Below are positions 35,460 through 47,221 of a DNA stretch of 64,000 nucleotides, in pieces. Position 1 is the stretch's first letter; each line of letters starts with the position of its first letter. Source of the DNA: Cryptomeria japonica (lineage: Eukaryota; Streptophyta; Pinopsida; Cupressales; Cupressaceae); the NCBI RefSeq assembly GCF_030272615.1, contig NC_081413.1:554429136-554493135 (forward strand), read 5' to 3'. The notes beneath the pieces are model-generated. The model worked only from the letters and a program-made list of their open reading frames with translations. It did not search any database and was not told where the DNA came from. A program made the translations under genes and the position numbers.

Positions 35460-36400
35460 TGTAGTCAATCTCTTGAGGGGGATCTATCCATCCTTCCATC
35501 CTATTTCTATCTTATCACTAGGGCATGTCACTGGTATAATTTTTCTTTGAAACAACGTCATAAAAAGCATTGTCTCAAAGAGAGGCAAAACATAGACATC
35601 TAAATGGCTAATACATTTTCATCTTTTCATTTCATTGTGATCTTACCAATTCTTCTATCCATAGTAATTAAATAATTTCTTATTATTTAATTAAGTTAAT
35701 ATTTCCTCTTTTCATCTATAATAATTACATAAGTTTTTATTATGTAATTAGCTAACACTTCTTCCAAAATTAAATAAATTTTAGATAATTAATTTAAGTT
35801 CCTAACACAAATAAATAAAACTAATATTTTATTTATTCCCTTATGCATTTGATCCCTCTTAATTCTTCCACCTCATCAATCCATGTGTTAATTTTTAAGT
35901 CCTACCCTCTCTCATATTTTCTCATCCATTGATATTTCTAATTAATCCCTACCATTGATCAAATGTTAAGTGAAGCATATAAATAAAACCCTGTGTTCAT
36001 AAATTTCTCCTAGAGCACAATTATTATCAAGTATCCTACCTTTTGCAAAGTATCAAACATCAATTATTAAGCATCAAGTATCATGTATCAAGCTATCATC
36101 CTATCATTGTGCTACCATGGTTATGCTAAAATTATGAGGAAAACCTACGTATCAAGCATTCAAGTAAATATCAAAGAATTAATGGAGCAATCTCATATAC
36201 TTACTATGGTATAATTGTTTATCATTCGATTTAATGCATAGATCTTAGGCATTATTGAGTGAGTGTGAGTGTGGATTTCAATCTTTGATTGCATTGCTCC
36301 ATTTTATTTAGATTCACATTTTCATCCTTCACAATCTCCTTGTGCTTATGGTTTTTGTTAGAAACGTGGTGTCTTAACCTTACAATTACAAAATATTACT
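35460..36400 (+). mobile_element. Possible LTR-like sequence with TATA box
   Basis: Begins TGTAGTCAATC, similar to the TGTAGTCAC start of the solo LTR. It has the same style of AT-rich TTAATTAA/TTTAATTAAG blocks (two hairpins at about 35670-35755) and a TATA box (CATATAAATAAAACC) near 35968. The 3' end is not defined and no second copy was found, so this is tentative. Confidence 0.3.
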
Positions 36401-36814
36401 ATTGATAGGTAAGCATGGAGTATATTTTATGTATTTTATTATTGTAATTCTAGATCATTCATCTTTAAGTCTCAAATTTGGCAGTAGAGATTATGCTAAT
36501 TTGTAATTTTTTTAATAAACACATGATAATCTTAAGTTTACCTTGATGGTATCAATTTCAATTTTTACCCAATGTTTACCTAACTTTAAAACTTCAAGAA
36601 GCTTGACAAGTATCTCCTTTATCAGACTTCCCTTCACAATGTTTACCCATAACACAACCCTAACACACCTTATCAAAAGCATAATGTTTAGGAATCCTTA
36701 TGGTCCATATCCTTCTAACTCAACTACTAAAGATAGCAATAGTTGAGATGACCAAATCACTCATGTCAAAATTTACTCACATTATCATTGTAACTAGTGT
36801 AATGGAAAAATAAT

Positions 36815-37860
36815 CTAGCAAAAAGTGAAAAAATATATACAATCTAATGATTTGTTTATTCTAGGTGCAACTAAACTATCACACTTAAGTTCCTCAATCA
36901 CAATCAAATTCAAGGCGAATTCAACACTCTTGTGTATACCCATGTAAATGATTTCATAAACTAAAGGAAGATTGGTTGATAAGTAGGGTACACAAAATAT
37001 TGTTGTATCTACCTTCATCTATATCAATAGAACTTGTCCCTCAAACATATACTAAAGAATCATCGCCCATGAGGGTTTGTGGCATATTACATAACTCCAA
37101 TGAGAACACGTCTCTAGAAAAGGTTATTGATGTGAAGCATTGAAGTCAAGAGCCTAACGCCGAAAAGAGGAAGTGGCTATTACAACTAGTGTCTTCCTTT
37201 ATCTTATTTGGAAGAAGAGGACAAAATTTAAGAGACATTATCAAGAAGACTAATATTGTTCTTTTTTAAAATATAAGTCAATTTATCAATCTATTTATTC
37301 ATACATGTGAGTTCATCATGCCCCATCTTTTTACAACACACACTTGACCTTCTCTTTTCTCTATAATTCCCCCTTTGAAAAAGAGGAAGTTTGAGAACCT
37401 ACCTCAAGAGTAGAAGATCACTAGGAATTTGTCTTTGTAGAATAGGCATGTGATTTAGTATTTTGTTTCTTTTTGGAGTTACTAAGTTTTTCTTTCACCC
37501 TATGTGGATTCGTTGGCAACCAATAAATGAGGTTTCTAAGAATTTCTTGTGCTCATCTTAATTAACTCGTCCTAATCACTATTCAAAGTTTCAACAAAAG
37601 CATCAAAGGGAAATATGCTGAATTCAGTTCACAAGACATTCTTGGTAGCATCAAATGTAGGAACAAAGACTTAATTAAAGACCAATCTTAGAAAACGCAC
37701 TAATAGTTAGTTCAATCTTTTTTTTCATGGTTATAGTTTTTTAATTGTAGCCTTAGTAAATTAAACTATGTAATGAAGTCTTGCATATCATGCAAGTTGC
37801 TTGAACAAAGAGTGATGAGGTCAATTTTAAAATCATGATCTCATATTTCATTATTTTACT
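36815..37860 (-). pseudogene. Decayed Copia gag-protease-pre-integrase region
   Basis: In order on the minus strand: a knuckle-like CCKKMGHDELTC near 37.33 kb; a protease-like MGDDSLVYV followed by GTSSIDIDEG near 37.06 kb; then VPYLSTNLPLVYEI, HKSVEFALN and LDCIYFF (37018-36815), the pre-integrase block of Copia polyproteins. It is related to the fragment at 1640-1895. Numerous stops. Upstream gag sequence to 37860 is only faintly legible. Confidence 0.55.
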
Positions 37861-38495
37861 AAGATTTGTCTATTGTTTCTCAAATATCCTTAGGTTTATC
37901 TATATTGTGAGGATGAAAAGGATTATGAGAACAACTAAATATAAGAATCCATATGTTTAATCACACTTCTTAAACCATTTAACTTTATTGCTACCTAAAT
38001 TTAGTTATAATTCAATTCTTTAACTTACCCTAATATCCCTTAGTCTATAATAGTATAGTCATTTTACCTTGTCATGTAAAATAGTTATAATTTGTTAGTA
38101 TAGGGGTTTATTGTTGATCAATCATAAGAACACAAAAATACAAAGATGCAACATAATAAAAGAGAACTCAATCCCAAGTCACTCAATGGAAAGAACCTCT
38201 AAGAAGGATATAGTGGCACTTGTTATGTTTTCAAAGGCCCTAATCACATTCTTATAAATGCAGGATGAGTACACAATTATAGGAAAAATGATAAAGAATA
38301 ACAAAATATAGATGCAACATATAAATCCTATACAATATCAAAAGATTGCATTCAAATTTGAGTTATCAATCAAAGTTTATGCTCTATTCAAGTCTCTCGT
38401 AGTAGGTGGAATGGTATTGTCCCAATAATATTTGGGTGGAGGTGGTGATTGTGTGGAGGTGGTTGATAGTGTGACTATATGGTGCTAACGAGGTA
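37861..38495. other. Spacer, nothing recognised
   Basis: AT-rich with no coding or structural feature that I can support, ending at the MITE's target duplication. Confidence 0.45.
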
Positions 38496-38504
38496 ATGCG
38501 TGGG

Positions 38505-38668
38505 GGACGCATCTATTCTGGCTCCAAAATGACAGTACGGATTGACTAACACGCGTGTTAGTCACGCGTTTTACACCGTCGATTTTGCAATTAACGGCTG
38601 TGATTGACTAACCTGTTGCTAACACGTCGTACGAAAGGTTTGTTTTGGAGCCAGAAATAGACGCAGCC
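38505..38668. mobile_element. Mutator-type MITE, 164 bp
   Basis: Flanked by a 9-bp duplication ATGCGTGGG (38496-38504 and 38669-38677). The ends are inverted repeats of about 25 bp sharing GCGTCTATTTCTGGCTCC on one side and GCATCTATTCTGGCTCC on the other, followed by AAAA. A 9-bp duplication points to Mutator-like transposase as the mobiliser. The interior has no ORF but holds a perfect 22-bp palindrome at 38543-38564 (arm TGACTAACACG). A short non-autonomous DNA transposon. Confidence 0.88.
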
Positions 38669-38677
38669 ATGCGTGGG

Positions 38678-40246
38678 TTGCTTGCTCAATGTTGATTGGT
38701 TTATGTAGTGGACAAGCTAATATGGCACTAAGTGACAAGATTATAATAGTAGACATGGTGGTAAAGGTTCTCTATGGCATTTAATGGCTCTAATAATGTG
38801 TTGACAAGTTGTATTTATATTGTGAAGAGAACTAGCAAGAGAATTAAATGGTATTATGAAAAGGGTTATCAAGAAAATTGAAAGGTGTCAACAATTCATA
38901 GGAGTGAATAGGAAGTAGAGAACTAAAAGTCCACAATCACAAATAGTGCCAATAAGCTTAGGAGATCTAGTGTATGCTTAAAAAAGTGAAGCGGTGCCTA
39001 AAATGCAAGGGACACGAAGAGCATTGACAAGCTTAGAAAATATGCATTGGGCACATAAAATAAAGAGGGTGTCATAAGATTTAATGCACGATTGGAAAAG
39101 AAGGGGCTCCTTGACATGCAAGCATTGAATGACAACATCAAAAGTGCAGAGTGTTATGTATGATGTTCACTCAATGCACCAGAATAATCTCTTCTTTGTT
39201 TTTTAACTTTTAAACCTTCCAACCTTATATTTTGTATTTTATGACTTCACTTGGGGGGAAATATAAGGGTTTTGAACAAAATACTTTAAATTTGACGATT
39301 TGACTATCAATCTTTATGCTTTTGATTAGTTCATCTACAATAGTGGACTCATATTTTTTCCAACCTTGTCTAAAATAAATTTACTTATAATGGTGAGCTT
39401 TGAACTAAACAAAACAACAACCAACCTAAAAATTCTTATTAGTTGGTCCCCAAATGTTCCATTTGGACTAAACAAAAGCCAAAACTAATTATTTCATACC
39501 CTTTGGATATGATGGCAACATTAGACTTGCTCTACCATTCACCCAAAACAAACTATTTACAAATGCTCACTACAAAACCCCATAATTCATCTCAATAAAA
39601 GAAAAATGACATAGCCTAAATGCAATAAGGCTTTGATAGTGTAAGATTTGTCTATATTAAATATACCCAAAATGATAATACTTCAAATTTAATTCAAATA
39701 GCCTACTTGCTCAAGACAGAGAAGGAAATGTGAATGAACAAAGAGTGACTATTCAATTCATTAAGAGGGTATGCAATAAATGAAATGAACTTACATTTAT
39801 AAAAAATACATGAAAATGAAGATAACAAGTTGCAATGATGGGCAATCTCTACCCAGGGTCACAATGTATCTTTGATTGTTCTTTTTTGTATTATTAATTA
39901 AATTGAAAGGTACTTTCTAATTTTCAATTTAATTAATAAATACAAAAAATATACAGTCAAAATTACATTATGATTTCTAAATACACAATAGTAAAAATGT
40001 TACATTATGGATTTCAAAAGTAAAACAATGATTGCACCAAAGCAAGCATAATAAATGCATACAACCATTTTGAATGTCTCTTTCTACGGTGGATGACAAA
40101 CTATTTGGCAATGATATGGTACCTGCACTATGAAGCAGCTCTGCACCTGGTAGGAACTTCTCATAAATTGCGAATACATCCCAACTCAAATTATACCACA
40201 TCATGAACTTGAAAAGATGTCAAATTCCAATTACCCTTCTATTAAC
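38678..40246. other. Spacer downstream of the DUF1118 gene
   Basis: No gene recognised. It includes a strong AT hairpin at 39882-39949 (arms 27-28 bp, loop 13 bp). A 75-codon frame on the minus strand (39977-40204) lies just beyond the predicted polyadenylation site and is not supported as coding. Confidence 0.5.
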
Positions 40247-40252
40247 TTTATT
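40247..40252 (-). terminator. Candidate poly(A) signal of the DUF1118 gene
   Basis: AATAAA on the minus strand (context CAATAAAGT), about 340 bp after the stop codon. A reasonable 3' UTR length, but other signals cannot be excluded. Confidence 0.4.
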
Positions 40253-40589
40253 GATAATAAATAGAACCAAAAATGTTTGCAGCATGAATTAAATTATACA
40301 ACAAAGGTCAACTCAAAGCAACAGAGGACAGACAAGGAACTAGATGAAAAACAAATCTTGGGCTCGTGCATTTCTATCATCAGTGACTAATCAATGCCAA
40401 TTCACGGGCCCAAAATCAAAACCACTTCAAACGATTCTTAATAATACGAACGGTAGGATATAAATCAATTTTCTAGTTCTGAATAATGCAGAAGGTTCAA
40501 ATTCTTTATATGTCATTTCCTAAAACAAAAAACACAATAAGTTCAACCAGAGAGAAAGATGCATGATGAGTCATTGAACAATTCTATTC

Positions 40590-41018
40590 TTAGCTTGATT
40601 TCTGCAACATAGATACAAAATTTGATCCAGCAAATGCTGCAGGGCCACCCACAACAGAGAGCAAAGCTACTACTGTTTGCAAGCCTATTTGCCAAATGGA
40701 ATCCTCAGGAACAAAATAGACACATAACGGGCCTGCAAGTAGAAGAACTATTGCTAGATTTAGAAGCGTTCCAGGTGTGTTAGGATCAGTTGCTGCTGAA
40801 AGTATTCCCAGCTCCTCTGCTTTTGAAAGAAGGCCCAGTTTTTCTATCGACGAAAGAGAAAACCCAAAGTTTTCAGCAGCAGATAAAAGGCCTGCCTTTT
40901 CTGCTTTTGATAACAACCTCAGCTGTTCCACTCTTGACAGCAATTTTATAGATGAAGCTTCGCCATTATTCTTTTGTCTTAGAACAGCAGATTTATCTCC
41001 CAATGGTAGAACTTTAAC
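40590..41018 (-). CDS. RIQ: RIQ1/RIQ2-like (DUF1118) thylakoid protein, exon 2
   Basis: Encodes 142 residues ending at the TAA at 40590. The sequence carries the hallmark motifs of the plant DUF1118 family: [15 protein letters not shown] and, 28 residues on, [17 protein letters not shown], an internal near-repeat. Two membrane spans follow (about [20 protein letters not shown] and [17 protein letters not shown]), separated by PEDSIWQ. In Arabidopsis the family members RIQ1 and RIQ2 sit in grana and affect LHCII organisation and photoprotective quenching (family knowledge). The acceptor TTATGTAG lies directly before 41018, and the first codons (V-K-V-L-P) have no upstream ATG nearby, so a transit-peptide exon must lie further upstream. 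The candidate at 58869-58961 joins in phase 0, giving 173 residues. The exon is intact and looks under selection. Which paralogue it is I cannot say. Confidence 0.9.
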   Translation of the reverse strand, partial: VKVLPLGDKSAVLRQKNNGEASSIKLLSRVEQLRLLSKAEKAGLLSAAENFGFSLSSIEKLGLLSKAEELGILSAATDPNTPGTLLNLAIVLLLAGPLCVYFVPEDSIWQIGLQTVVALLSVVGGPAAFAGSNFVSMLQKSS

Positions 41019-41849
41019 CTACATAAATCATTGGGGTTTTGAACAACTTAATCCGAAATAAAATCAACAGGAATGTTGATCTCAGACAATTCATCAATTC
41101 TCAATTATACTGGAACATGTATAAAGTTTAATCAAATTAACCATTCCATCTAATATTGTAGCTTAATTTGCATTTGCAAATACATCTACTCAAAACAAAA
41201 TTAGCAGTTGAAAAAAGGCACAAATGCATAACTTCTTTTTCCTGAGATACTGTTTGTCACCAGCTAATTGGAGGGATATATAAGCATAAATTGAAATATT
41301 AAATAGCCATCTAGATTAATTTGGCCCTTCTGACTTGCGATTATATTTATTTGGAGATTTTGACATGCATCTTGTGTTTCCTAGTATTCTGACTTGTGAA
41401 GTATCTCTCCCCTTGGAAAAGAAAATGTTTTCATTGAAAACTCAGACTTGGCAATAACTCAGCTGATCCAAAAGTTTCAATCACTTTGGACTCAGGAAAA
41501 GATTGGGCAAGTTTCTTTGCATTAAAAAACACATAAATTTGTTAAATAAATCTTTAAAAATGTATATACTACTCAATTTAGGGAGCATATTACTGATTTC
41601 TTTCATATGTGGATCAAAATTAGAATTCTACATATTCAGACAAATGTTTATTTGTTTAATTTTTTTTATATGTTAATTATGGGCACTCTTTATCTCAAAT
41701 ATCAAAATATTTAAGAGCAATGTGAACATCAAACCTTGAAAAGGGGTGCTCTGAAAATTACAAAAGCAGCTTCAACTTGAAATCATCATTGTTGAAATTC
41801 CTAAAAACTATTTCTACACCCTGATAATTTTAGCTATGTTTGTGACTGA

Positions 41850-42075
41850 CTTGTTGTGCAACAACTGAAAATTTGTTATGCAGCAACGAAGGACTGTTAC
41901 CCAACAATTAAAACTTATTGCTCGACAACAAAAGACTCAAGAAAACTTGCTATATGACAACTGAGGATTGTTGTGCAGCATCTGAAGACTTGTTATGTAG
42001 CAACAAATAACTACTGCATAACAACTGTAAGCTTCTCACACAGCAACAGAAAACCTTCTAACACAGCAACTACAC
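41850..42075. repeat. Degenerate ~30-bp tandem repeat
   Basis: Seven or so irregular units around the words TTGTTATGCAGCAAC, TGTGCAGCATCTGAAGACTT and ACACAGCAACAGAAAACC. Units vary too much in length and sequence for a CRISPR or a clean satellite. It is inside the intron. Confidence 0.65.
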
Positions 42076-42125
42076 CCGTATCAAGCTTTAAAATTGGCAT
42101 GATTTTTTATTATTGCTAAATCCTT

Positions 42126-42470
42126 CCTGTCAAGTGGGGAATTTATTAATGATAATGTAATGGGTAGATGGATAACTCACAAAGAAGAGTGGGAAGAAAG
42201 AACTTGTATCTTTTGCGGTAAAGGAGCAGTTGAAACTGAGTGACACTTCATCATGGAGTGCATGGCATATGAAGATATCTGTAAGCAGTTTGATAAGAAT
42301 CTGAAGGTGGACAATCTGAGTAAGCTGTTTGAGGAAGCAAGGCTTCACAAAACTGTGAATTTTTTATTCAAGATGCATAAAAGGAGAGCTGGCATGGAGA
42401 GAAACCTGAATTAGTGTTGTTTTGGAGCTCTTGGTCTCATTATAAAAATCCCTTCATTCATTCATTCATG
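42126..42470 (+). pseudogene. LINE 3' end (zinc-binding domain and tail)
   Basis: Reads GRWITHKEEWEERTCIFCGK, then after one stop HFIMECMAYEDI. This is the C-terminal zinc-binding motif (C-x2-C...H-x4-C) of plant LINE reverse transcriptases. The 3' end runs into CCCTTCATTCATTCATTCATG, a short TTCA-repeat tail typical of target-primed retrotransposition by LINEs with simple-repeat tails. A 5'-truncated insertion in the intron. A second copy of the same family lies on the minus strand at 59235-61405. Confidence 0.65.
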
Positions 42471-44429
42471 ATATATATAATTTTATAGACTATAATAGTT
42501 CAACTCACATCATAGTGCCATATTATAAATTAAATATTTGTACTAGTATTTTATAAATTTCCTCTGTGGTAAGCATGGTCCTAAAACAATTTTGATTTTT
42601 TGAATTTTAAAACCAGGGTAAGGATCTGAAGCCCAAATGAAGTTGGGGGGCAGTACCCCTTGTTGGGGTTTGGGGGCAACATTCCCAACAGGATAAAGAG
42701 GCAATGCCCCCAACTTTTGAAACCACATGAACCTTCATAGCACATGCAAAATTAAAAGCTCAAATGCTTGAAAAAATGGATTCAAAAACTGAGTTTTTTT
42801 GGTGGATAGAATTGTTGCAACGGGCCTAAGTTTTTCTTGGTATTTTTGTGAATTATTGCAAATTCCGAGTTATATTGTGTATATCTTGTAAACTATATTG
42901 ACTCACAAGTTTTGTGAGTTTTTCAACTATAAATTTTCATTAATAGAATGTAATTGGATTACAAAGTGACCAAGACGGAGAAACAAGCTCTCTGCCAAAG
43001 CCAAGATTACTATCAGAGAACAATATGTTATTCAATCTGCATCTAGGCCCAAGGCCTAAAGGAAGGATAGAGCTATTAGAGAAAAACTTTATCTTAACAA
43101 ACAGATCCCCACCTAAGTTTATTCTAATATGAGAATCGGAGTTATATTGACATTGACAAACAAGTCATAAGGTTTGCATTGTAATATACAACCTTATGTA
43201 GGTGATCTTAAACGGATTGTTAAAAAATCAGAGTTCATTGGACAAATCACTTTTAAAGGAACAAGAAACACAGCATGGAATTTATAGCAACATTTTTTAC
43301 TATACAAGAGGTATCCATGAATGCAGAAATGACCCAGGTCAAATAAGTGCTTCTGGAAGTAACCCCCACGTGCAAAACGGAATATGAAACAAAGAGAGAA
43401 CTTTTTAGCTTTTAGCTTCCAATAGATCCTACTAGGGCCCAAGAGGGATGCTCTAACACAAACAACAATTATAGATAAAGGTGGAAAGCATGTTTTTGAG
43501 AGGAAGGAATGGAGGGTAGTTATGCAGATTGAAAGTAGAACTCCATTATTGCAATTGTGCTTCTAAGCTTAGGCAAACAAGTTTTGTATGCAATTGGTGG
43601 ACCAAGGAATAGATTGCATCCATATCTTTCAGTATACTAATTGTATTTGCCAATTTATTAATACATTGCAGTACAAGTGTAAATGCCACTACCAAAGCTA
43701 GTTGTTCCCTCATTGAGTGTTTCTATAATAAAAATCTGGTGTTCATTTAATTTTTCAGTCTTTTCTTCCTCTCTTGACTGTCATTTACATTATATTTAAG
43801 TAGCACAGTTCATAGCAGCAAAAATCATCCATGCAAATAAATCGAGAAAGAAAAAGAGAGATTTTTCAAAAATTTACAATTTAATCAGAGAAATTTGGGT
43901 TAGGGTTAGGGTTTTAGAAACAAAACAAATTGCTATAAAGTCAAAAAAAATGGGTATAAAATTGGATAATATCACCATAAAATTGACAAGTAATCAATAC
44001 ATACAATTTTTGGCAATTAAATTTGTCAAAAACTCATGATAATTTGGCTATAAACAAATAAAAAAATAGAATGGATAATTTTATCTGAAAATCATGATTT
44101 TTAGGGTCAAAAAATTGTGAACAAGGGTGAATAGTAAGAAATCATGACCTCTTCTGATTTCTGCTACTATAACATAGTGTAGATTTCTTGGTTCTTAATT
44201 TTGGCAAGCATAGAATTGAGAAATTACAGATCTTTTGGAAATAAACTAAATAACAAATACAACATGGTGGAACAAAATCTAACAAGCTTCTAGTTTAGGC
44301 ATAACAATTTGCTTATTATTAAGCAAACTCAAACGATATTTTTCCAACTTTATATTATCTAATATGTACAAAGCCAAGTTTATCTTGGAATTTGACAAAT
44401 TTTTGTCTTCCAAGATGTTTAGTCATTAT
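42471..44429. other. Intronic spacer
   Basis: No gene. It includes a cluster of short stem-loop words rich in G and C at 42640-42715 (GGGGGCAGTACCCC and GAGGCAATGCCCCC) of the kind scattered in plant repeats. It also has a short telomere-like run (GGGTTAGGGTTAGGGTTTTAG) near 43898-43916. Nothing else recognised. Confidence 0.5.
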
Positions 44430-45237
44430 GTCAATCGTCCACTACTCGATAGGATAATAATAAAGACAAACGTTTTCGTTATCAACAACTAATTGGTAGA
44501 GTAATACTGTAATAGTGATGAACTTCAATATGGCTGGTTCTAGCATTATTGGCTAGATTTTTCACCATCTTAAGCCCACCGTAACTGTCATAGAAAAGTG
44601 AGGTTGGCGTTGTTTGGTCAAGTTGCAAATCAACCAATATTCTCTACAACAACATTGCCTCAAAACTTGTATTGATAGTGGCCTTATATTTTTCTTCTAT
44701 GGAAGATAAGACATCAATATGTTGTAACTTGTGCCATGACTCCTTAACCAAACATAGAAACATAGGCAGTTGTAGATTGTCAACTCATCCAACCAATTAG
44801 AATCACTAAACCTAGATAGCATGAAATCTATGAATTTCTTGTATACAATGACAAAGTTGAGGGTTCCTTTGACATATTGAAGCAATTGTTGTGTAGCTTG
44901 TCAATAGTCATCTTATCGCTTGGACATGAATCAAGAAAGATGGCTCACTACAGAACGTTGGTCCAGCTGAGTGGCAGTAAGATAAACCAAACTACCAACA
45001 GATGATGCATGGACTCAGTGATTGGCAGCAAATTTGTGTAGGTTAACAGTTTGATCCAATTGCAATAGGTGTAGATTTTAGATTACACTCCATTATTTTA
45101 TTTTAGTGTCTTAGCATACTTAGTTTGTGGGACAAAATTGCATGATCAAGTTGCCAAAATTCTACACTGAAGCAATAATGTAAGAAGAGTTGTCATATCA
45201 AAAATAAAACAAAAATCAGATTTAGAGACACAATGAG
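44430..45237 (-). pseudogene. Copia pol remnant: end of RT and RNase H
   Basis: On the minus strand VGSLVYLTATQLD and VVSHLS-FMSK correspond to the end of Copia reverse transcriptase. They are followed by QYVKGTLNFVIVYKK, the start of the RNase H region, then FSDSNWLDE. It appears to continue the integrase/RT remnant at 48604-49430, from which it is separated by the non-autonomous Copia element at 45243-48598. Part of the RT is missing. Decayed. Confidence 0.7.
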
Positions 45238-45242
45238 TTGTG
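45238..45242. repeat. Target site duplication, left (TTGTG)
   Basis: TTGTG repeats exactly at 48599-48603 directly after the right LTR. Confidence 0.92.
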
Positions 45243-46568
45243 TGTTGGCAACAATAAGGAAGGAAACTGAGAGAGGAGGTGGGGGGGTGAATCAGTTTTC
45301 ACCGGATCTACAAACTTAACCACAAAAACAGATTTGATAAACTGCAGCAATAATAAAGATAAGCAAATAGATAGCACAACACAACACCAAGATTTTGACG
45401 TGGAAAACCTAGTTAAGAGAAAAACCATGGTGGGAACCTACCCACAATAAGATGATACTCTGCAATAGTGTGTGAAAATATTACACTGGGGAATGCACAT
45501 GCATTCAGTGATACTGCCTAGAGCTCATTGCTTAAAAGATAATGACCCAAAAGGATACAACCCTCAGGGAAGTCTCACTAACTTACAACAAGATTCGGAC
45601 TACAATCCAGAATGAATGAACTGCAATAATAGCATCTCCAAATGCCTGATGACAGTTCCAGTTAAGCACAATTGTCTGCTCTGCAACACCAATTGCTCAA
45701 TCACAAGACCAAAAGATGAATCCTTGTTCGCACATATACCACTCTCTGATAATGCAGACACAACCTTGATACACAAATTACATGACAATGTCACCTATTT
45801 ATACAATTCATCAACCTTGACAACAAGGTCAGCTAAACCCTCAACTCACAATTACAAAATTACATCACACGATACAAAGATCAACCACCGAACCAATATA
45901 ATGATAAACATGACATAACATGGTCTTAATTCAAATTCTCAAATGCGCAACACCACCGGAAACCACGCCAAGATCAACCGCAACATGCTACACCACCAGG
46001 AAAACTGCATAACACGAAGAACATCACTGGATCAACAAAATCACCAAAAACTCGCACAACGATCAATGCGGATCGCCAAAACAAATAGGACACAATTAGG
46101 AAACACTAGCAAGCACCTTAGAATCATTAGCAACAGCTGCACCAACACCACTTATCAAATTTTCATCTGTCAATGTCTGAAACTCAGAAACACTCAAACA
46201 GTAGCAACTGTTACGAAGAAAGATAACCTGCGGAGCACCAAATTACGAACCATCTACGATGAAGATACACAAGACCATTCCAAAAAATATCCCAAAATAT
46301 CAACACAAGAACTAATCACACCGGAATATACCAAAGGAAACACTGAACTCTGCAAAGCACTGATCAGAAAACAAACTGCAAAACCGGATCATATGATATG
46401 ATCAATTAAGCTTCCCAGATCACCAAAACCAATACAAAAGAATATCATGATACTAGAAATACTCCATACACCAAACCATAATCCCAATAAACCAATCTGC
46501 AAGCACCGGAGCAGGAATATGTTGACATCAATGACAACAACATATCCTAGCAACAGCAATGTCCAACA
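45243..46568 (-). repeat. 3' LTR of the non-autonomous Copia element
   Basis: In element orientation starts TGTTGGACATTGCTG and ends TTGCCAACA. Near its end is the plus-strand word GACGTGGAAAACC, the reverse of the GGTTTTCCACGTC motif common in Copia U5 regions. Short open frames on the plus strand here are not genes. Confidence 0.9.
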
Positions 46569-46585
46569 ATCTCCCCCTTTGGCAT
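46569..46585 (-). promoter_or_regulatory. Polypurine tract
   Basis: The element strand reads GCCAAAGGGGGAGAT directly before the 3' LTR, a standard second-strand primer site. Confidence 0.8.
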
Positions 46586-46679
46586 TGATGGCAACATATG
46601 AATGTGAAAAACAATCAATGCAAAGAAGGAAAATATCTCCAACAAACTCCCCCTAAGATTAAGCAGATAAAACAGTTTT

Positions 46680-46949
46680 TCACATGCTTCTCTCCCCCTT
46701 TGACAGCAATGTCAAAGACAGAATACAGATTATGCTTCTCTCCCCAGAATTCACCTTAGCCATAAAGGGATTTATGTTCTCATCTTCTCCCATCTTCAGC
46801 ATCTCATATTTTCCTTTCAAACTCTGCAACTTAGCAACTTTCACTTGTTTATTTCCTTCATACAAGGTCTCAAGCTTCTCCCAGATCTCATGTGCGGTCT
46901 GAAGTCCCATTACATTTGTCATCTCTGAATCAATCAGGGCACTCAGCAA
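46680..46949 (-). pseudogene. Copia gag fragment
   Basis: About 65 codons match Copia Gag: ALIDSEMTNVMGLQTAHEIW, then EKLETLYEGNKQVKVAKLQ and MLKMGEDENINPFMAKVN, after which the frame runs into non-coding sequence. The normal capsid continues for over 150 residues more, so an internal deletion joined the gag 5' part to the 3' leader. Confidence 0.85.
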
Positions 46950-47207
46950 TGCTTCCTTCGCTCTAATGTTATGTTCAGTTTCCTTGATCTCATCAGCAGT
47001 AATCAGTCCATTTGGAGGAGCAGAATAGGCATTCTTTGTAATCTTCTAGTAATCTTCTCCAAGACATCTCAAGTGCACTTCCATCCGGTTCTTCCAAATA
47101 GCATAATTACTTCCATCAAATCTCAGACTCTCCTTAAAAATAACACCTCCAGTTCCAGTTGCCATCCCGGATCTCCTCAAGCGGTTAAGCTTCTTCCGAA
47201 GGATCTA

Positions 47208-47219
47208 GCTCTGATACCA
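47208..47219 (-). promoter_or_regulatory. Primer binding site (initiator Met tRNA type)
   Basis: TGGTATCAGAGC on the minus strand, two bases from the 5' LTR, matching the common Copia primer site complementary to initiator methionine tRNA. Confidence 0.88.
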
Positions 47220-47221
47220 AT

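Noticed and set aside
39977-40204. 75-codon frame as another exon of the DUF1118 gene
   Set aside because: Exon 2 already ends in a proper stop with the family's C-terminus, and this frame lies past the poly(A) signal.
41850-42075. CRISPR-like array
   Set aside because: Units and spacing are irregular, there are no cas genes, and the context is a plant intron.
43898-43916. Interstitial telomere repeat
   Set aside because: Only two TTAGGG-like units plus a partial one; too short to indicate an old chromosome end.
45616-46656. Several plus-strand open frames (up to 152 codons), repeated at 47725-48426
   Set aside because: They lie inside Copia LTRs on the antisense strand, carry differences typical of neutral decay and have no recognisable domain.
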